Of a DNA stretch of 42,897 bases, positions 16,342 through 24,277 are shown in pieces (positions within the stretch are counted from its first letter, which is position 1; each line of letters begins with the position of its first letter). The position numbers and the translations under genes are program-made. This DNA comes from Candidatus Woesearchaeota archaeon CG10_big_fil_rev_8_21_14_0_10_33_12. Its GTDB lineage: Archaea; Nanobdellota; Nanobdellia; Woesearchaeales; CG1-02-33-12. The stretch is taken from assembly GCA_002762865.1 (NCBI GenBank), contig PCYE01000025.1, positions 1-42,897 of the forward strand, in the 5' to 3' direction. Under the pieces are notes generated by a model. That model saw only the letters and a list, made by a program, of their open reading frames with translations. It ran no database searches and had not been told where the DNA came from.

Positions 16342-16704
16342 TTATAATTGTATTTCTATAATTGTTTTTTCAAAACTTAGATTGAATAAAAGGATAAGTG
16401 CTATAATAAGGATAATTGTCATAACAACAAAAAAAATAAATTTAAATCTTTGAGATTTATTTTTAAGAAGTTCCATTAAAAGTGCTGACCATAAACTTAA
16501 AACTATTCCACAAAGTATGGTTAAAAGAAGTGATAACCAAAATGGCAGGGTAATTAATTGTGTAATCCTAGCATTAGCATTTACACTTTCACCTGTTGTT
16601 ATTTGGTCATGAACATTTCTTTCTGTAAGGTTTTGTCCTAAAACTAAGAATGGGAATAGTAAAAGAAAGCATATCAACAGTACGAATAAGAATTTTTTTC
16701 TCAT
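16342..16704 (-). CDS. Membrane protein with signal peptide-like N-terminus
   Basis: A 120-residue protein starting MRKKFLFVLLICFLLLFPFL and then VLGQN, which looks like a signal peptide or signal anchor. Two further hydrophobic segments follow (ITLPFWLSLLLTILCGIVLS and FIFFVVMTIILIIALILLF). The stretch between the first and second segments (NLTERNVHDQITTGESVNAN) would be extracellular. The frame is open to a TTG at 16776, but the longer N-terminus would spoil the signal sequence, and a TATA-like stretch (minus strand, about 16743-16758) fits ATG 16704 with a short leader. No family is recognised. Confidence 0.6.
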   Translation of the reverse strand: MRKKFLFVLLICFLLLFPFLVLGQNLTERNVHDQITTGESVNANARITQLITLPFWLSLLLTILCGIVLSLWSALLMELLKNKSQRFKFIFFVVMTIILIIALILLFNLSFEKTIIEIQL

Positions 16705-16781
16705 TTTAACCCTTAAATCACACTTTATTGGTATCCTTAAAATTTTAAAATATAAAAACCTTTGTATATAAATCAAAATCT

Positions 16782-16833
16782 TTCAGAAATGCCGTAAAAA
16801 TGCCTTAAATAAAGCCACAAAGATTTAATAAAC
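16782..16833 (+). repeat. 51-nt intergenic repeat, copy 2
   Basis: Begins TTCAGAAATGCCGTAAAA and continues ATGCCTTAAATAAAG, then CCACAAAG and TTTAATAAAC. It lies between the divergent genes at 16704 (minus) and 16899 (plus), 78 nt and 66 nt from their start codons. Confidence 0.75.
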
Positions 16834-16898
16834 ACAAATTGCTTCTCCAATAGTAAATATACAAAATTTATTTAAATTAAGAGATATTATAATGCTTA

Positions 16899-17756
16899 AT
16901 GGCAAAAAAATTAACCAAAAAGAATAAAAAAGAAATGAATGATTCAACAGAGGGTTTAATTACAAAAGGAATTTCTTTAGTAACATTAGGCAAACATGAA
17001 GAAGCTATTAAATGTTTTGATAAAGCTTTAGAGATTAATCCTAATCACGCACTTCCTTGGTATAATAAAGGATTTTCTTTAACAAAATTAGGTAAATATA
17101 AAGAAGCTATTGAATGTTATGATAAAGCTTTAAAGATTAATCCTAATTTTGAATTTGCTTGGAATAATAAAGGAGTTTCTTTAGCAAGATTATGCAAATA
17201 TGATGAAGCTATTCAATGTTATGATAAAGCTTTAGACATTAACCCTAATCTTCATTCTGCTTGGGATAGTAGAGGAGGTTCTTTGTTTGGGTTAGGTAAG
17301 TATAAAGAATCAATAGAATGCTATGATAAAGCTTTAGAAATCAATTCTGATGATGAAATTACTTGGGATAATAAAGGAGGTTCTTTAGCAAGATTATGCA
17401 AATATGATGAAGCTATTCAATGTTATGATAAAGCTTTAGACATTAACCCTAATCTTCATTCTGCTTGGGATAATAAAGGTCGTTCTTTGTTTGGGTTAGG
17501 CAAATATAAAGAATCAATTAAGTGTTTTGATAAAGCTTTAAAAATCAATTCTAATAATGAACATGCTTGGCGATTTAGAGGAGGTTCTTTGTTTGGATTA
17601 GGTAAGTATAAAGAATCAATAGAATGCTATGATAAAGCTTTAAAGATTAATCCTAATGATAAACTCGCTTGGTATAATAAAGGAATTTCTTTAGAAAAAT
17701 TAGGCAAAAATGATGAAGCTAAACGATGTTTTGATAAAGCACTTAAGCTTGGATAA
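16899..17756 (+). CDS. TPR protein with near-identical repeats
   Basis: A 285-residue protein of about eight 34-residue TPR units (AWxNKGxSLxxLGKYxEAIxCYDKALxINPN) from residue 18 to the end. TPRs mediate protein contacts, and no catalytic domain is attached. The unit form with W-x-N-K-G resembles TPR proteins common in archaea and cyanobacteria. Units 3 and 5 are identical over 92 nt (17177-17268 and 17381-17472, offset 204 nt), and units 4 and 7 are also very close, pointing to recent internal duplication. A TATA-like stretch (16864-16878) lies about 27 nt upstream of the ATG, so the mRNA is probably leaderless. Confidence 0.9.
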   Translation: MAKKLTKKNKKEMNDSTEGLITKGISLVTLGKHEEAIKCFDKALEINPNHALPWYNKGFSLTKLGKYKEAIECYDKALKINPNFEFAWNNKGVSLARLCKYDEAIQCYDKALDINPNLHSAWDSRGGSLFGLGKYKESIECYDKALEINSDDEITWDNKGGSLARLCKYDEAIQCYDKALDINPNLHSAWDNKGRSLFGLGKYKESIKCFDKALKINSNNEHAWRFRGGSLFGLGKYKESIECYDKALKINPNDKLAWYNKGISLEKLGKNDEAKRCFDKALKLG

Positions 17757-17786
17757 ATAAGTATTTCATCACTCTATTTAATTTAA

Positions 17787-19103
17787 CTACTCTTCAATCT
17801 TTTTTATTAAATCATCCATATCAACTGGCCGAAATTTCGTCAATTCAGTAGATATGTTTATTCTCTTATTCTTTTTGTCTATGAATGGATATTTTTCTAA
17901 TTTATTGTTGTGGTGATGTCCGCAAATTGCCCAACCATCCCAATCTGAAGGTATATTGGCAGGGTCATGGACAAGGTAAAATTTTTTGCCTTTGTATTCA
18001 ATTATTAGGTTATCAAACACATTCTTTGTTCTGGATATTTTATCGTGTTGATTTCTTTCTTCAGAAGGTTCATAAGAAAAACCTCTAATGAAAAATATGT
18101 CACCATTTAGTTTTTTCATCCAGTAATCTGCTGGTCTGCTTGGGATTTGAATATCTTTATTCTTACCAAAACTCATATCGCCAAGGAAATAAACCCTATC
18201 CCTTCTGCTGACTATATTATTCCAATTATCAATAAGAGTTTTATTCATATCTTCTGTATTAAGAAAAGGTCTTTTGCAATATTTGATTATATTTGTGTGG
18301 TCTAGATGTAAATCTGAGGTGATATATGTTTTAGGTTTCGCAAAAATATCTTTTATTTTAGAAATAATGTTCTTCCTTGGAACTCTTAAACCAGAACCCA
18401 TAAAATCTTCAGGGTTAAACCTGCCTTCAAAATACGCCTTTAATAAGTCAGAAGTTTTTGAGTAAATATCTTTGCTTTTAGCTAATTTCCTATCTAACAA
18501 TCTTCTTAAGAGGAAATCATATTCTTTGAGGATTTTTTGTCCTTTAAGCAAAGTCAACCTAACTACAACATGGTCAAAATTAAGTTTTGGTTTGTTTTTA
18601 ATATAATCTTTAATTCTCTTAAACTTATCTTCTTCTAGTTTCATAGCAATTGTTGCATGAAATGAGAAATCTTTTTCATAATCAAATGGTTTAAGTTCAC
18701 AATATTTTCCCAAAGTTTTAGATAAATTCCATCTAAAGTTATCTAACTCCTTACTTGGCATTATATCCACAAAAACTACATTGCTATGTTCAAATGTGTT
18801 AAATCCTTCAACTTTGAATTTCATCAAAGGATTGTCAACACATAATTGTCTAAAATCTCGAATTAATCTTTCTTCATCATTAGTGTAAAATGGGCCTGCT
18901 AAACTGATATGCGGAACTGCTCTTCTTGTTGTTAATCGGAATTTCTTTTTAACATCATGGATTAACTCTTTGATTTCGTGTTTTGCTTTTCCATGAAACC
19001 TAAATTCTATTAAATAATTTAACTCTCCATTTTCAGAATGTTTTTTCCTAACATGTCTTCTTCTATGATGAATGTGTTTCTTTCTTGTTCTAACTCTAGC
19101 CAT
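17787..19103 (-). CDS. 2H phosphoesterase fused to calcineurin-like metallophosphoesterase
   Basis: A 438-residue two-domain protein. Residues 1-25 are a basic tail rich in His, Arg and Lys, suited to RNA binding. Residues about 27-200 are a 2H (LigT-like) phosphoesterase with both catalytic motifs, PHIS at 64-67 and FHAT at 148-151, a fold that opens or forms 2',5' or 2',3'-cyclic phosphate bonds. Residues about 258-438 are a metallophosphoesterase: SDLHLDHTNII at 263-273, LGDMSFG at 307-313, LVHD at 377-380 and GHHHN at 395-399. The usual GNHD motif is degenerate (RGFSYEP at 340-346), so activity may be reduced. ATG 19103 is chosen over the TTG at 19115 because a TATA box lies about 26 nt upstream. 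Confidence 0.85.
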   Translation of the reverse strand: MARVRTRKKHIHHRRRHVRKKHSENGELNYLIEFRFHGKAKHEIKELIHDVKKKFRLTTRRAVPHISLAGPFYTNDEERLIRDFRQLCVDNPLMKFKVEGFNTFEHSNVVFVDIMPSKELDNFRWNLSKTLGKYCELKPFDYEKDFSFHATIAMKLEEDKFKRIKDYIKNKPKLNFDHVVVRLTLLKGQKILKEYDFLLRRLLDRKLAKSKDIYSKTSDLLKAYFEGRFNPEDFMGSGLRVPRKNIISKIKDIFAKPKTYITSDLHLDHTNIIKYCKRPFLNTEDMNKTLIDNWNNIVSRRDRVYFLGDMSFGKNKDIQIPSRPADYWMKKLNGDIFFIRGFSYEPSEERNQHDKISRTKNVFDNLIIEYKGKKFYLVHDPANIPSDWDGWAICGHHHNNKLEKYPFIDKKNKRINISTELTKFRPVDMDDLIKKIEE

Positions 19104-19158
19104 TTCATTAGACAATATAAGGTTTTATATAAAAATATTACTATCAATCCTTAAATCC

Positions 19159-19209
19159 TTCAGAAATGCCGTAAGAACGCCTTATTTTAAGTCACAAAGT
19201 TTATTAAAA
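19159..19209 (+). repeat. 51-nt intergenic repeat, copy 3
   Basis: Begins TTCAGAAATGCCGTAAGAAC and continues GCCTTATTTTAAG, then TCACAAAG and TTATTAAAA. It lies 56 nt upstream of the phosphoesterase fusion gene (minus strand), in the same relative orientation as the other two copies. Confidence 0.75.
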
Positions 19210-19380
19210 GAAAAATAAGTAGGATACACTATAAACCTTGTTAGCAACCAGCTTATAGGAGAACATTAAATTACAGAAATCACATTATACATCTCTCTCA
19301 TGTAAGTCTTTTACAGCCCAATCAAACAAAAACCATTTTTTATTATAAATATAGGTTAAGAAAAAGACCTACAAAACAAA

Positions 19381-19393
19381 CATTTATATATTA
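19381..19393 (+). promoter_or_regulatory. Promoter of the biosynthetic operon
   Basis: ATTTATATATTA is a strong archaeal TATA box centred about 30 nt before ATG 19417, placing the transcription start at or just before the 30-residue peptide gene. The 170 nt between this site and the third repeat copy (19210-19380) show no gene. Confidence 0.65.
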
Positions 19394-19416
19394 TTAACTC
19401 TAGTGTAGTAATTAAT

Positions 19417-19509
19417 ATGAAAAATCAAAGTATTTGGAATTTCAAATACATGTGGGGTCAAATGGTTGGTTTGAGTTATAGACTAAGTGATGGAGATAAG
19501 GTAAGTTAA
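19417..19509 (+). CDS. 30-residue peptide at the head of the biosynthetic operon
   Basis: A short frame encoding MKNQSIWNFKYMWGQMVG followed by LSYRLSDGDKVS. Three points support translation: the ATG lies at leaderless distance from a strong TATA box, the stop codon is one base before the ATG of the adenylating enzyme, and the ribosome-binding sequence for that next gene (GGAGATAAGGT) sits inside the 3' end of this frame, as in coupled genes. It is rich in aromatic residues (Trp 7 and 13, Phe 9, Tyr 11 and 21) and has no cysteine. It could be a precursor peptide for the enzymes downstream, or a leader peptide. No family is recognised. Confidence 0.55.
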   Translation: MKNQSIWNFKYMWGQMVGLSYRLSDGDKVS

Positions 19510-19510
19510 A

Positions 19511-20890
19511 ATGATAAATGAGTTAGGATACTTAGGTTTAGGAACAAGCAATAAAAGAAATGAAACCAGATGGGACCATCTTCAACTTAGAAAGTTAATG
19601 AATGAGAAATGGGAATCAATAAGAGAGTTCTATAAGAAATCACCAAAAGAGATTAATGACTTTCAATTTAAAAGAATAAAAGAATTAGTTAAACATGCCT
19701 ATGAAACAGTCGATTTGTACAAAGAAAAATATACTAAAGAGGGCTTTGAGCCAGAAGATTTTAAGACATGGAAAGATTTTCAGAAATTGCCAATTTTAAC
19801 AAAAGAGGAATTAATAGAAGGTTTTCCTGAAAAAACAATTAGTAAAGATTATGGAACAGAATTCACAACAAGAAGCTCTGGATCAAGTGGTAAATTTGTT
19901 ACTCTTGCTGTATCTCCTAAAGCAGTTTATATTGACACAATTCAGGGAGCAAGACAATTTTACTTTCAAAGTGGAGAAGAATATGATTCTACAGACTTAG
20001 CATTGTTTATTTATACTAGCCCTTGGTGGGTTTCTTCAATTGATAGCGAGTATCATAGTGAGTTCTTACCAACAACTACTCATGTTGAAGGTGCTATAAA
20101 AACAATCAAAGACTTAAGACCAAAAGTATTATCAACTTATCCTACCTACTTAAAAGAATTAATGAGTGCTGGAGCTGATCTTAAAGGTTCAGGAGTCAAC
20201 CTTGTTGTTATTCATTCAGAGCAGTCAACTGAAAAAGAAAGAAAAGAACTTTCAGATTTTTTCAAAGTAAAGGTATTAGATGAATTTAGTAGCGAAGAGC
20301 TTACACGGATTGCTTTGGAATGCCCATATAGAAAATACCATATTGAGGAGGATTCTTGTTATATTGAAGTTGTTGATCCACAAACAAAAAAAGTATTAGA
20401 TAATAACAGAAGAGGACTTATTATAGGTACAAATTTATTAAATGAGGCTACACCAATAATAAGGTATTCTCAAGGGGATATAGGAACAATTAAACAAGTA
20501 AACAACTGTATATGTGGAAGTAATTTTAGGCTGATTGAATCTCCGCAAGGGAGGTATATGGATTCTATTACTGTTGGAAATAAAGTTATTCCTGCAAGTT
20601 GTTTTATGGATTTAGCATACAATTGGTATTTAGAATTAGATGTGCCAATACATGGGTTAAAATACCAAATTGTTCAAAATAGGAAAGGAAACATTGATAC
20701 ATTTTTAGTTCAAGGAAAATTTGGATTGAGTCCTTCTCAAAAAAGGAGAATACAAGAAAGCTTTTACCAATTAGTTCCAAAAAGCATACAAGTTAAGGTT
20801 CATATAGTTAATGAAACACCTGTAAAAACTGGAATAAAATATAGGCCAATAATTTCATTAATAAATAAAAATTGTGAATCAGTAAAATGA
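19511..20890 (+). CDS. PaaK/CapK-type adenylate-forming enzyme
   Basis: A 459-residue member of the phenylacetate-CoA ligase / coenzyme F390 synthetase family. The start RIKELVKHAYETVDLYKEKY followed by DFQKLPILTKEELIE is typical of PaaK-type proteins, and TTRSSGSSGK at residues 119-128 is the phosphate-binding loop. The later EEFSSEELT-like segment (DEFSSEELTRIALEC) and RYSQGDIG match the adenylate and hinge motifs. Such enzymes activate a carboxylic acid as acyl-AMP and usually pass it to a thiol, and some act in natural-product pathways. The acid is unknown. Its stop overlaps the next gene by 4 nt (ATGA). Confidence 0.88.
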   Translation: MINELGYLGLGTSNKRNETRWDHLQLRKLMNEKWESIREFYKKSPKEINDFQFKRIKELVKHAYETVDLYKEKYTKEGFEPEDFKTWKDFQKLPILTKEELIEGFPEKTISKDYGTEFTTRSSGSSGKFVTLAVSPKAVYIDTIQGARQFYFQSGEEYDSTDLALFIYTSPWWVSSIDSEYHSEFLPTTTHVEGAIKTIKDLRPKVLSTYPTYLKELMSAGADLKGSGVNLVVIHSEQSTEKERKELSDFFKVKVLDEFSSEELTRIALECPYRKYHIEEDSCYIEVVDPQTKKVLDNNRRGLIIGTNLLNEATPIIRYSQGDIGTIKQVNNCICGSNFRLIESPQGRYMDSITVGNKVIPASCFMDLAYNWYLELDVPIHGLKYQIVQNRKGNIDTFLVQGKFGLSPSQKRRIQESFYQLVPKSIQVKVHIVNETPVKTGIKYRPIISLINKNCESVK

Positions 20891-22071
20891 TAAATGAATC
20901 TAAAGAAGCATTGGGACTTATTGAAAAAAAACTTAAAGAATTGAGAGATGAAGTACCTCCTCGGAACTTTAATCATAAAAAACCTGCTGAAGTTGAAATA
21001 AACCAATTTTGGTTTGAAAATAAAACTATAGATAGAATAATGGTTGTTTTAAGAGCAACAGGATGTAGTCATTATAAGTTGAAGCAAGGCTGTTCAATGT
21101 GTGCTCATTATAATGCAACTACTGAAACTCCTATCAGTGCAGAAGATTATATTACACAATGGAAAAACGTAGTTAATGGAAGTGAAATTGAAAAGAAAAC
21201 TGATTTTGATATTAATAATTATCCGGTGCTTTGCTTATATAATTTAGGAAGTTTCCTTAATCCCGAAGAAGTTCCAATTAAGGCAATGGAAGAAATATTT
21301 GCTTCAATTAATTCATTGCCAGGTATCAAAAAAACAATTATAGAATCTAGAGCAGAATATGTAAACCCAGAGGTACTTGAAAAAATAAGAAAGGTAAATA
21401 ATGGACTTATTGAGGTAGGAATTGGTCTTGAATCAATAAATGATGATGTAAGAGAATTATGCCATCATAAAAATATGCCTGATTTAGCTGTATTTTTAAA
21501 AGCAATTAAAACATTGCATCAATATGATTTTAAAGCTTTGACTTATGTTAACCAAAAACCATCTTTTTTAACTGAAAAAGAATCTATAGATGATGCTATA
21601 GAAACAACAATATTTGCATTTGACAATGGAACTGATGCTGTGTCTATTGAACCAACATCATTACAAGCAAATTCACTTACAGATTACCTATATAGGATAG
21701 GAATGTATAGGGTTCCTTGGTTATGGAGTGTTATTGAAGTTGTTAGAGGTATAACTGAAAAGGTAGGAAGTAATTTAGACTTAAGGATAGGGGGATATTT
21801 TGAGGAAGAAATTTTAAGTGGAAGTCAAGGAATTGCATCTGGAAGCGAAAGAAATGAATTATTTCCTTATACAACTTCTGGAAACTGTGCTAAGTGTAAT
21901 AATAGGATAATTGATGCAATAAAGAGATATAACAAAACTTATGATTCAAACATATTGTTTGATGAAAAACCATGTGAATCTTGCTTTTCTATTTGGAAAT
22001 CTACACTTACAGTTAATGATTCAAGAAGTATACCAAAAAGGATAATAGATTCCTTAGGAGGCATTAAATGA
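20887..22071 (+). CDS. Radical SAM enzyme, RaSEA-like (COG1244-type)
   Basis: A 394-residue radical SAM protein. The cluster-binding motif is C60-x8-C69-x2-C72 in RATGCSHYKLKQGCSMCAHY, the spaced variant found in the archaeosine-synthase partner RaSEA and its relatives, not the usual C-x3-C-x2-C. The barrel continues with YNLGSFLNPEEVP, IESRAEYV and IEVGIGLESINDDVRE. Two C-terminal CxxC pairs (NCAKCNN and PCESCFSIW) recall the C-terminal cysteines of RaSEA. RaSEA converts a lysine-bearing 7-deazaguanine in tRNA to archaeosine. Here the setting between an adenylating enzyme and a PLP enzyme suggests a small-molecule or peptide substrate instead. It overlaps both neighbours by 4 nt. Confidence 0.85.
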   Translation: MINESKEALGLIEKKLKELRDEVPPRNFNHKKPAEVEINQFWFENKTIDRIMVVLRATGCSHYKLKQGCSMCAHYNATTETPISAEDYITQWKNVVNGSEIEKKTDFDINNYPVLCLYNLGSFLNPEEVPIKAMEEIFASINSLPGIKKTIIESRAEYVNPEVLEKIRKVNNGLIEVGIGLESINDDVRELCHHKNMPDLAVFLKAIKTLHQYDFKALTYVNQKPSFLTEKESIDDAIETTIFAFDNGTDAVSIEPTSLQANSLTDYLYRIGMYRVPWLWSVIEVVRGITEKVGSNLDLRIGGYFEEEILSGSQGIASGSERNELFPYTTSGNCAKCNNRIIDAIKRYNKTYDSNILFDEKPCESCFSIWKSTLTVNDSRSIPKRIIDSLGGIK

Positions 22072-23156
22072 AGATTTCATATTTGTCTTGTGATATTTGT
22101 GGTTTCAAAGGAAAAAACCCTACAGAACACCAACACAAAGAATTAGAAATAGGAGGGGTTCCAATGAATATCTGGACTCTTGTTTATTCATTACCTAAAT
22201 CTTTGAAATTGAATGATTACTGTAAGGGAATTGCAAGATATAAAGAATATATTCCATTTGAGATAAGGGAAAATGTGGTAGATGAAGAATGTAACACCCC
22301 CATGATTAAACTAAAAGAAAATATTTTTTTAAAAGATGAGAGTCAAAATCCAACTCACAGTTTTAAAGATAGAGGCATAGTCATGTTAGTTTCTGATGCC
22401 TTAAAAGCAGGCAAGAAAAAAATAGCAATTCCATCAACAGGTAATGCAGCAATATCTCTTGGGTATTATGCAAATAAAGCAGGATTAGAATCAATTGTAT
22501 TTATTCCAGAAGACACTGCTTTGTCAAAGAAAGAGCAAATAAAAAAGCGTTCTACAATAATTTATGATAAAGATTTAGTCAAAAGTTATGAACATTTTTT
22601 TGATTTTTGTAGAACAGATGATTCTGTTTATAATGGGTTTCCAGTGACTAATCTTCCTTATGCGCAAGGTATAAAGACTATATCTTATGAAATATTTCTT
22701 CAGATGGGTGATGTACCAGAGTGGATTATTATTCCTGTAGGAAGCGGCGGCAATGTTGTGGCTCAATATAATGGATTTAAAGATTTAATAAATATGGGAT
22801 TAACTGATAAGATACCTAGGTTTGCAACTGTCCAAATCAAAGGCGCTGACCCAATAACATTAGGTTATCAAACAAAACAATATGATGATATAATCCTTAT
22901 TGAAGATTCAATAAAATCAAAAGCCGAAGCAATTGCATCGGATACTTGTTTTAATTATTTTAAGATTATGAGCATACTTAATGAAACGAGGGGGATTGCA
23001 ATTTCAGTTACTGATAAAGATATTGAAGAGAATCAACATGCACGTTGGCTTGAATTCTCTTCACAATCCATTTTTCCAGCCCTTGATATGCTTATAAACA
23101 ATACTAACAAGAAAGATACAATTGTTCTAGTAGGAACAGCAATAGATAGAGGGTGA
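22068..23156 (+). CDS. Threonine-synthase-like PLP enzyme
   Basis: A 362-residue fold-type II PLP enzyme. The PLP lysine is K100 in QNPTHSFKDRG, PSTGNAAISLGYYA is the phosphate/substrate loop, and PVGSGGNVVAQ is the glycine-rich phosphate-binding loop. The N-terminus has one CDICG and a GIARYKEYIP segment, as in the threonine synthase family. Threonine synthase acts on phosphohomoserine, and relatives carry out beta- or gamma-replacement on activated serine or homoserine and make unusual amino acids such as diaminopropionate. Its place in this operon, away from homoserine pathway genes, favours a specialised amino-acid product. It overlaps the radical SAM gene by 4 nt, and the next gene starts 5 nt later. 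Confidence 0.88.
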   Translation: MKISYLSCDICGFKGKNPTEHQHKELEIGGVPMNIWTLVYSLPKSLKLNDYCKGIARYKEYIPFEIRENVVDEECNTPMIKLKENIFLKDESQNPTHSFKDRGIVMLVSDALKAGKKKIAIPSTGNAAISLGYYANKAGLESIVFIPEDTALSKKEQIKKRSTIIYDKDLVKSYEHFFDFCRTDDSVYNGFPVTNLPYAQGIKTISYEIFLQMGDVPEWIIIPVGSGGNVVAQYNGFKDLINMGLTDKIPRFATVQIKGADPITLGYQTKQYDDIILIEDSIKSKAEAIASDTCFNYFKIMSILNETRGIAISVTDKDIEENQHARWLEFSSQSIFPALDMLINNTNKKDTIVLVGTAIDRG

Positions 23157-23160
23157 AAAC

Positions 23161-24186
23161 ATGATAAATAATAGAAAAAAACTTAGGATACATGTTCTTT
23201 ATGGAGGCAACTCGGCTGAAAGACCTGGTTCCATTCTTTCAGGTAAAACAATAGAATCTACATTACGCCGTGCAGGATATGAAAATGTGACAAGATATGA
23301 TATTACTTCAGACTCGGTTTTCAGTTTAGTTTCGAATAAACCTGATTTAGCATTTCTTACGTTCCATGGTGGAATGGGAGAGGATGGAACATTGCAAGCT
23401 CTTTTGGAATTGTTAAGGGTTCCATACACTTCCTCAGGGGTTTCTGCTAGTGCAATTTCTGCAGACAAAGTGTTGTTTAATCGTTTTGTTACTTCTTTAG
23501 GATATAATGCTCCAGACCAGTTTCTTATATCAAGCATAAACAAATTAGAAGAAAAAGACTGGGAATATCCCTTAATAATCAAACCGGTTAAACAAGGATG
23601 TTCTTATGGTGTTTTCCTAGTACAAAATCTTGATGAATTGAAAGAAAGGGCAAATTTTTCATTACAATTTGATGGTAGAATTGTAGTTGAGAAGTATATT
23701 GAGGGGAGGGAGTTTTCCGTTGGAATATTTGAATATCCAAAAACAAAACATCCAATAATTTTACCAATATCAGAAACAAAGTTGTCAAAAGGAATTTTGG
23801 ATTTTGAAACAAAATATCCTGGAGGAGAACATCTATATAAGACAATCATTCCAGCTGAATTAAGTGTTGAAGAAAGAGAACAGCTAGAAGATATGTGTAA
23901 AAATGTGTTTACTAAATTAGATTGTAGAGGTTATGTGAGGATGGATTTAAGATTAGATGTTAAAGGTCAATTTTATTTCTTAGAAAATAACACAATCCCT
24001 GGGATACTGAGTCCAACTGAAAGTGATATCCCAAAAATGTTAAATGTGATGGGAATTTCTTTAGAAAAATTTGTGGATATGATTGTTGAATCAACGCTTA
24101 TACACCATTACCAAAAGAAAAATGTGAATGTTCCAAGTGAAAAAGAAATGGTAAAGTACCTTGGACTAAAACTAGCAGAAGACTAA
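23161..24186 (+). CDS. D-Ala-D-Ala-ligase-like ATP-grasp enzyme
   Basis: A 341-residue protein with the full D-Ala-D-Ala ligase layout: the N-terminal VLYGGNSAERPGS, FHGGMGEDGTLQALLELLRV with PYTSSGVSASAISADK, the ATP-grasp loop IIKPVKQGCSYGV, EKYIEGREFSVGI and the C-terminal FLENNTIPGILSPTESDIP. The last motif differs from the usual E-x-N-T-x-P-G-M-T by having E-N-N. The enzyme family joins two amino acids through an acyl phosphate. Archaea lack bacterial peptidoglycan, so a dipeptide- or amide-forming step in a specialised product is more likely than cell-wall work. It is the last gene of the tight operon; a 91-nt gap with a promoter follows. Confidence 0.88.
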   Translation: MINNRKKLRIHVLYGGNSAERPGSILSGKTIESTLRRAGYENVTRYDITSDSVFSLVSNKPDLAFLTFHGGMGEDGTLQALLELLRVPYTSSGVSASAISADKVLFNRFVTSLGYNAPDQFLISSINKLEEKDWEYPLIIKPVKQGCSYGVFLVQNLDELKERANFSLQFDGRIVVEKYIEGREFSVGIFEYPKTKHPIILPISETKLSKGILDFETKYPGGEHLYKTIIPAELSVEEREQLEDMCKNVFTKLDCRGYVRMDLRLDVKGQFYFLENNTIPGILSPTESDIPKMLNVMGISLEKFVDMIVESTLIHHYQKKNVNVPSEKEMVKYLGLKLAED

Positions 24187-24241
24187 ATAAGATAAATTAT
24201 TAAAATAAAATGGATTGTGTATGACTAACTAAAATAAGTAA

Positions 24242-24254
24242 GATTTATATAATA
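24242..24254 (+). promoter_or_regulatory. Promoter of the C39-like peptidase gene
   Basis: GATTTATATAATA is a TATA-like element about 25-36 nt upstream of ATG 24278. It suggests the peptidase gene can be transcribed separately from the operon, with little or no leader. Confidence 0.55.
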
Positions 24255-24277
24255 GAAAGATTAAAGAAATCTGAAAC

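Noticed and set aside
16899-17756. CRISPR-like array because of regularly spaced identical segments
   Set aside because: The period is 102 or 204 nt in a continuous reading frame with TPR consensus. It is a coding repeat.
15853-19209. The 51-nt repeats as box C/D guide RNAs
   Set aside because: A CTGA-like D box can be found on the minus strand, but no RTGATGA C box lies at the right spacing.
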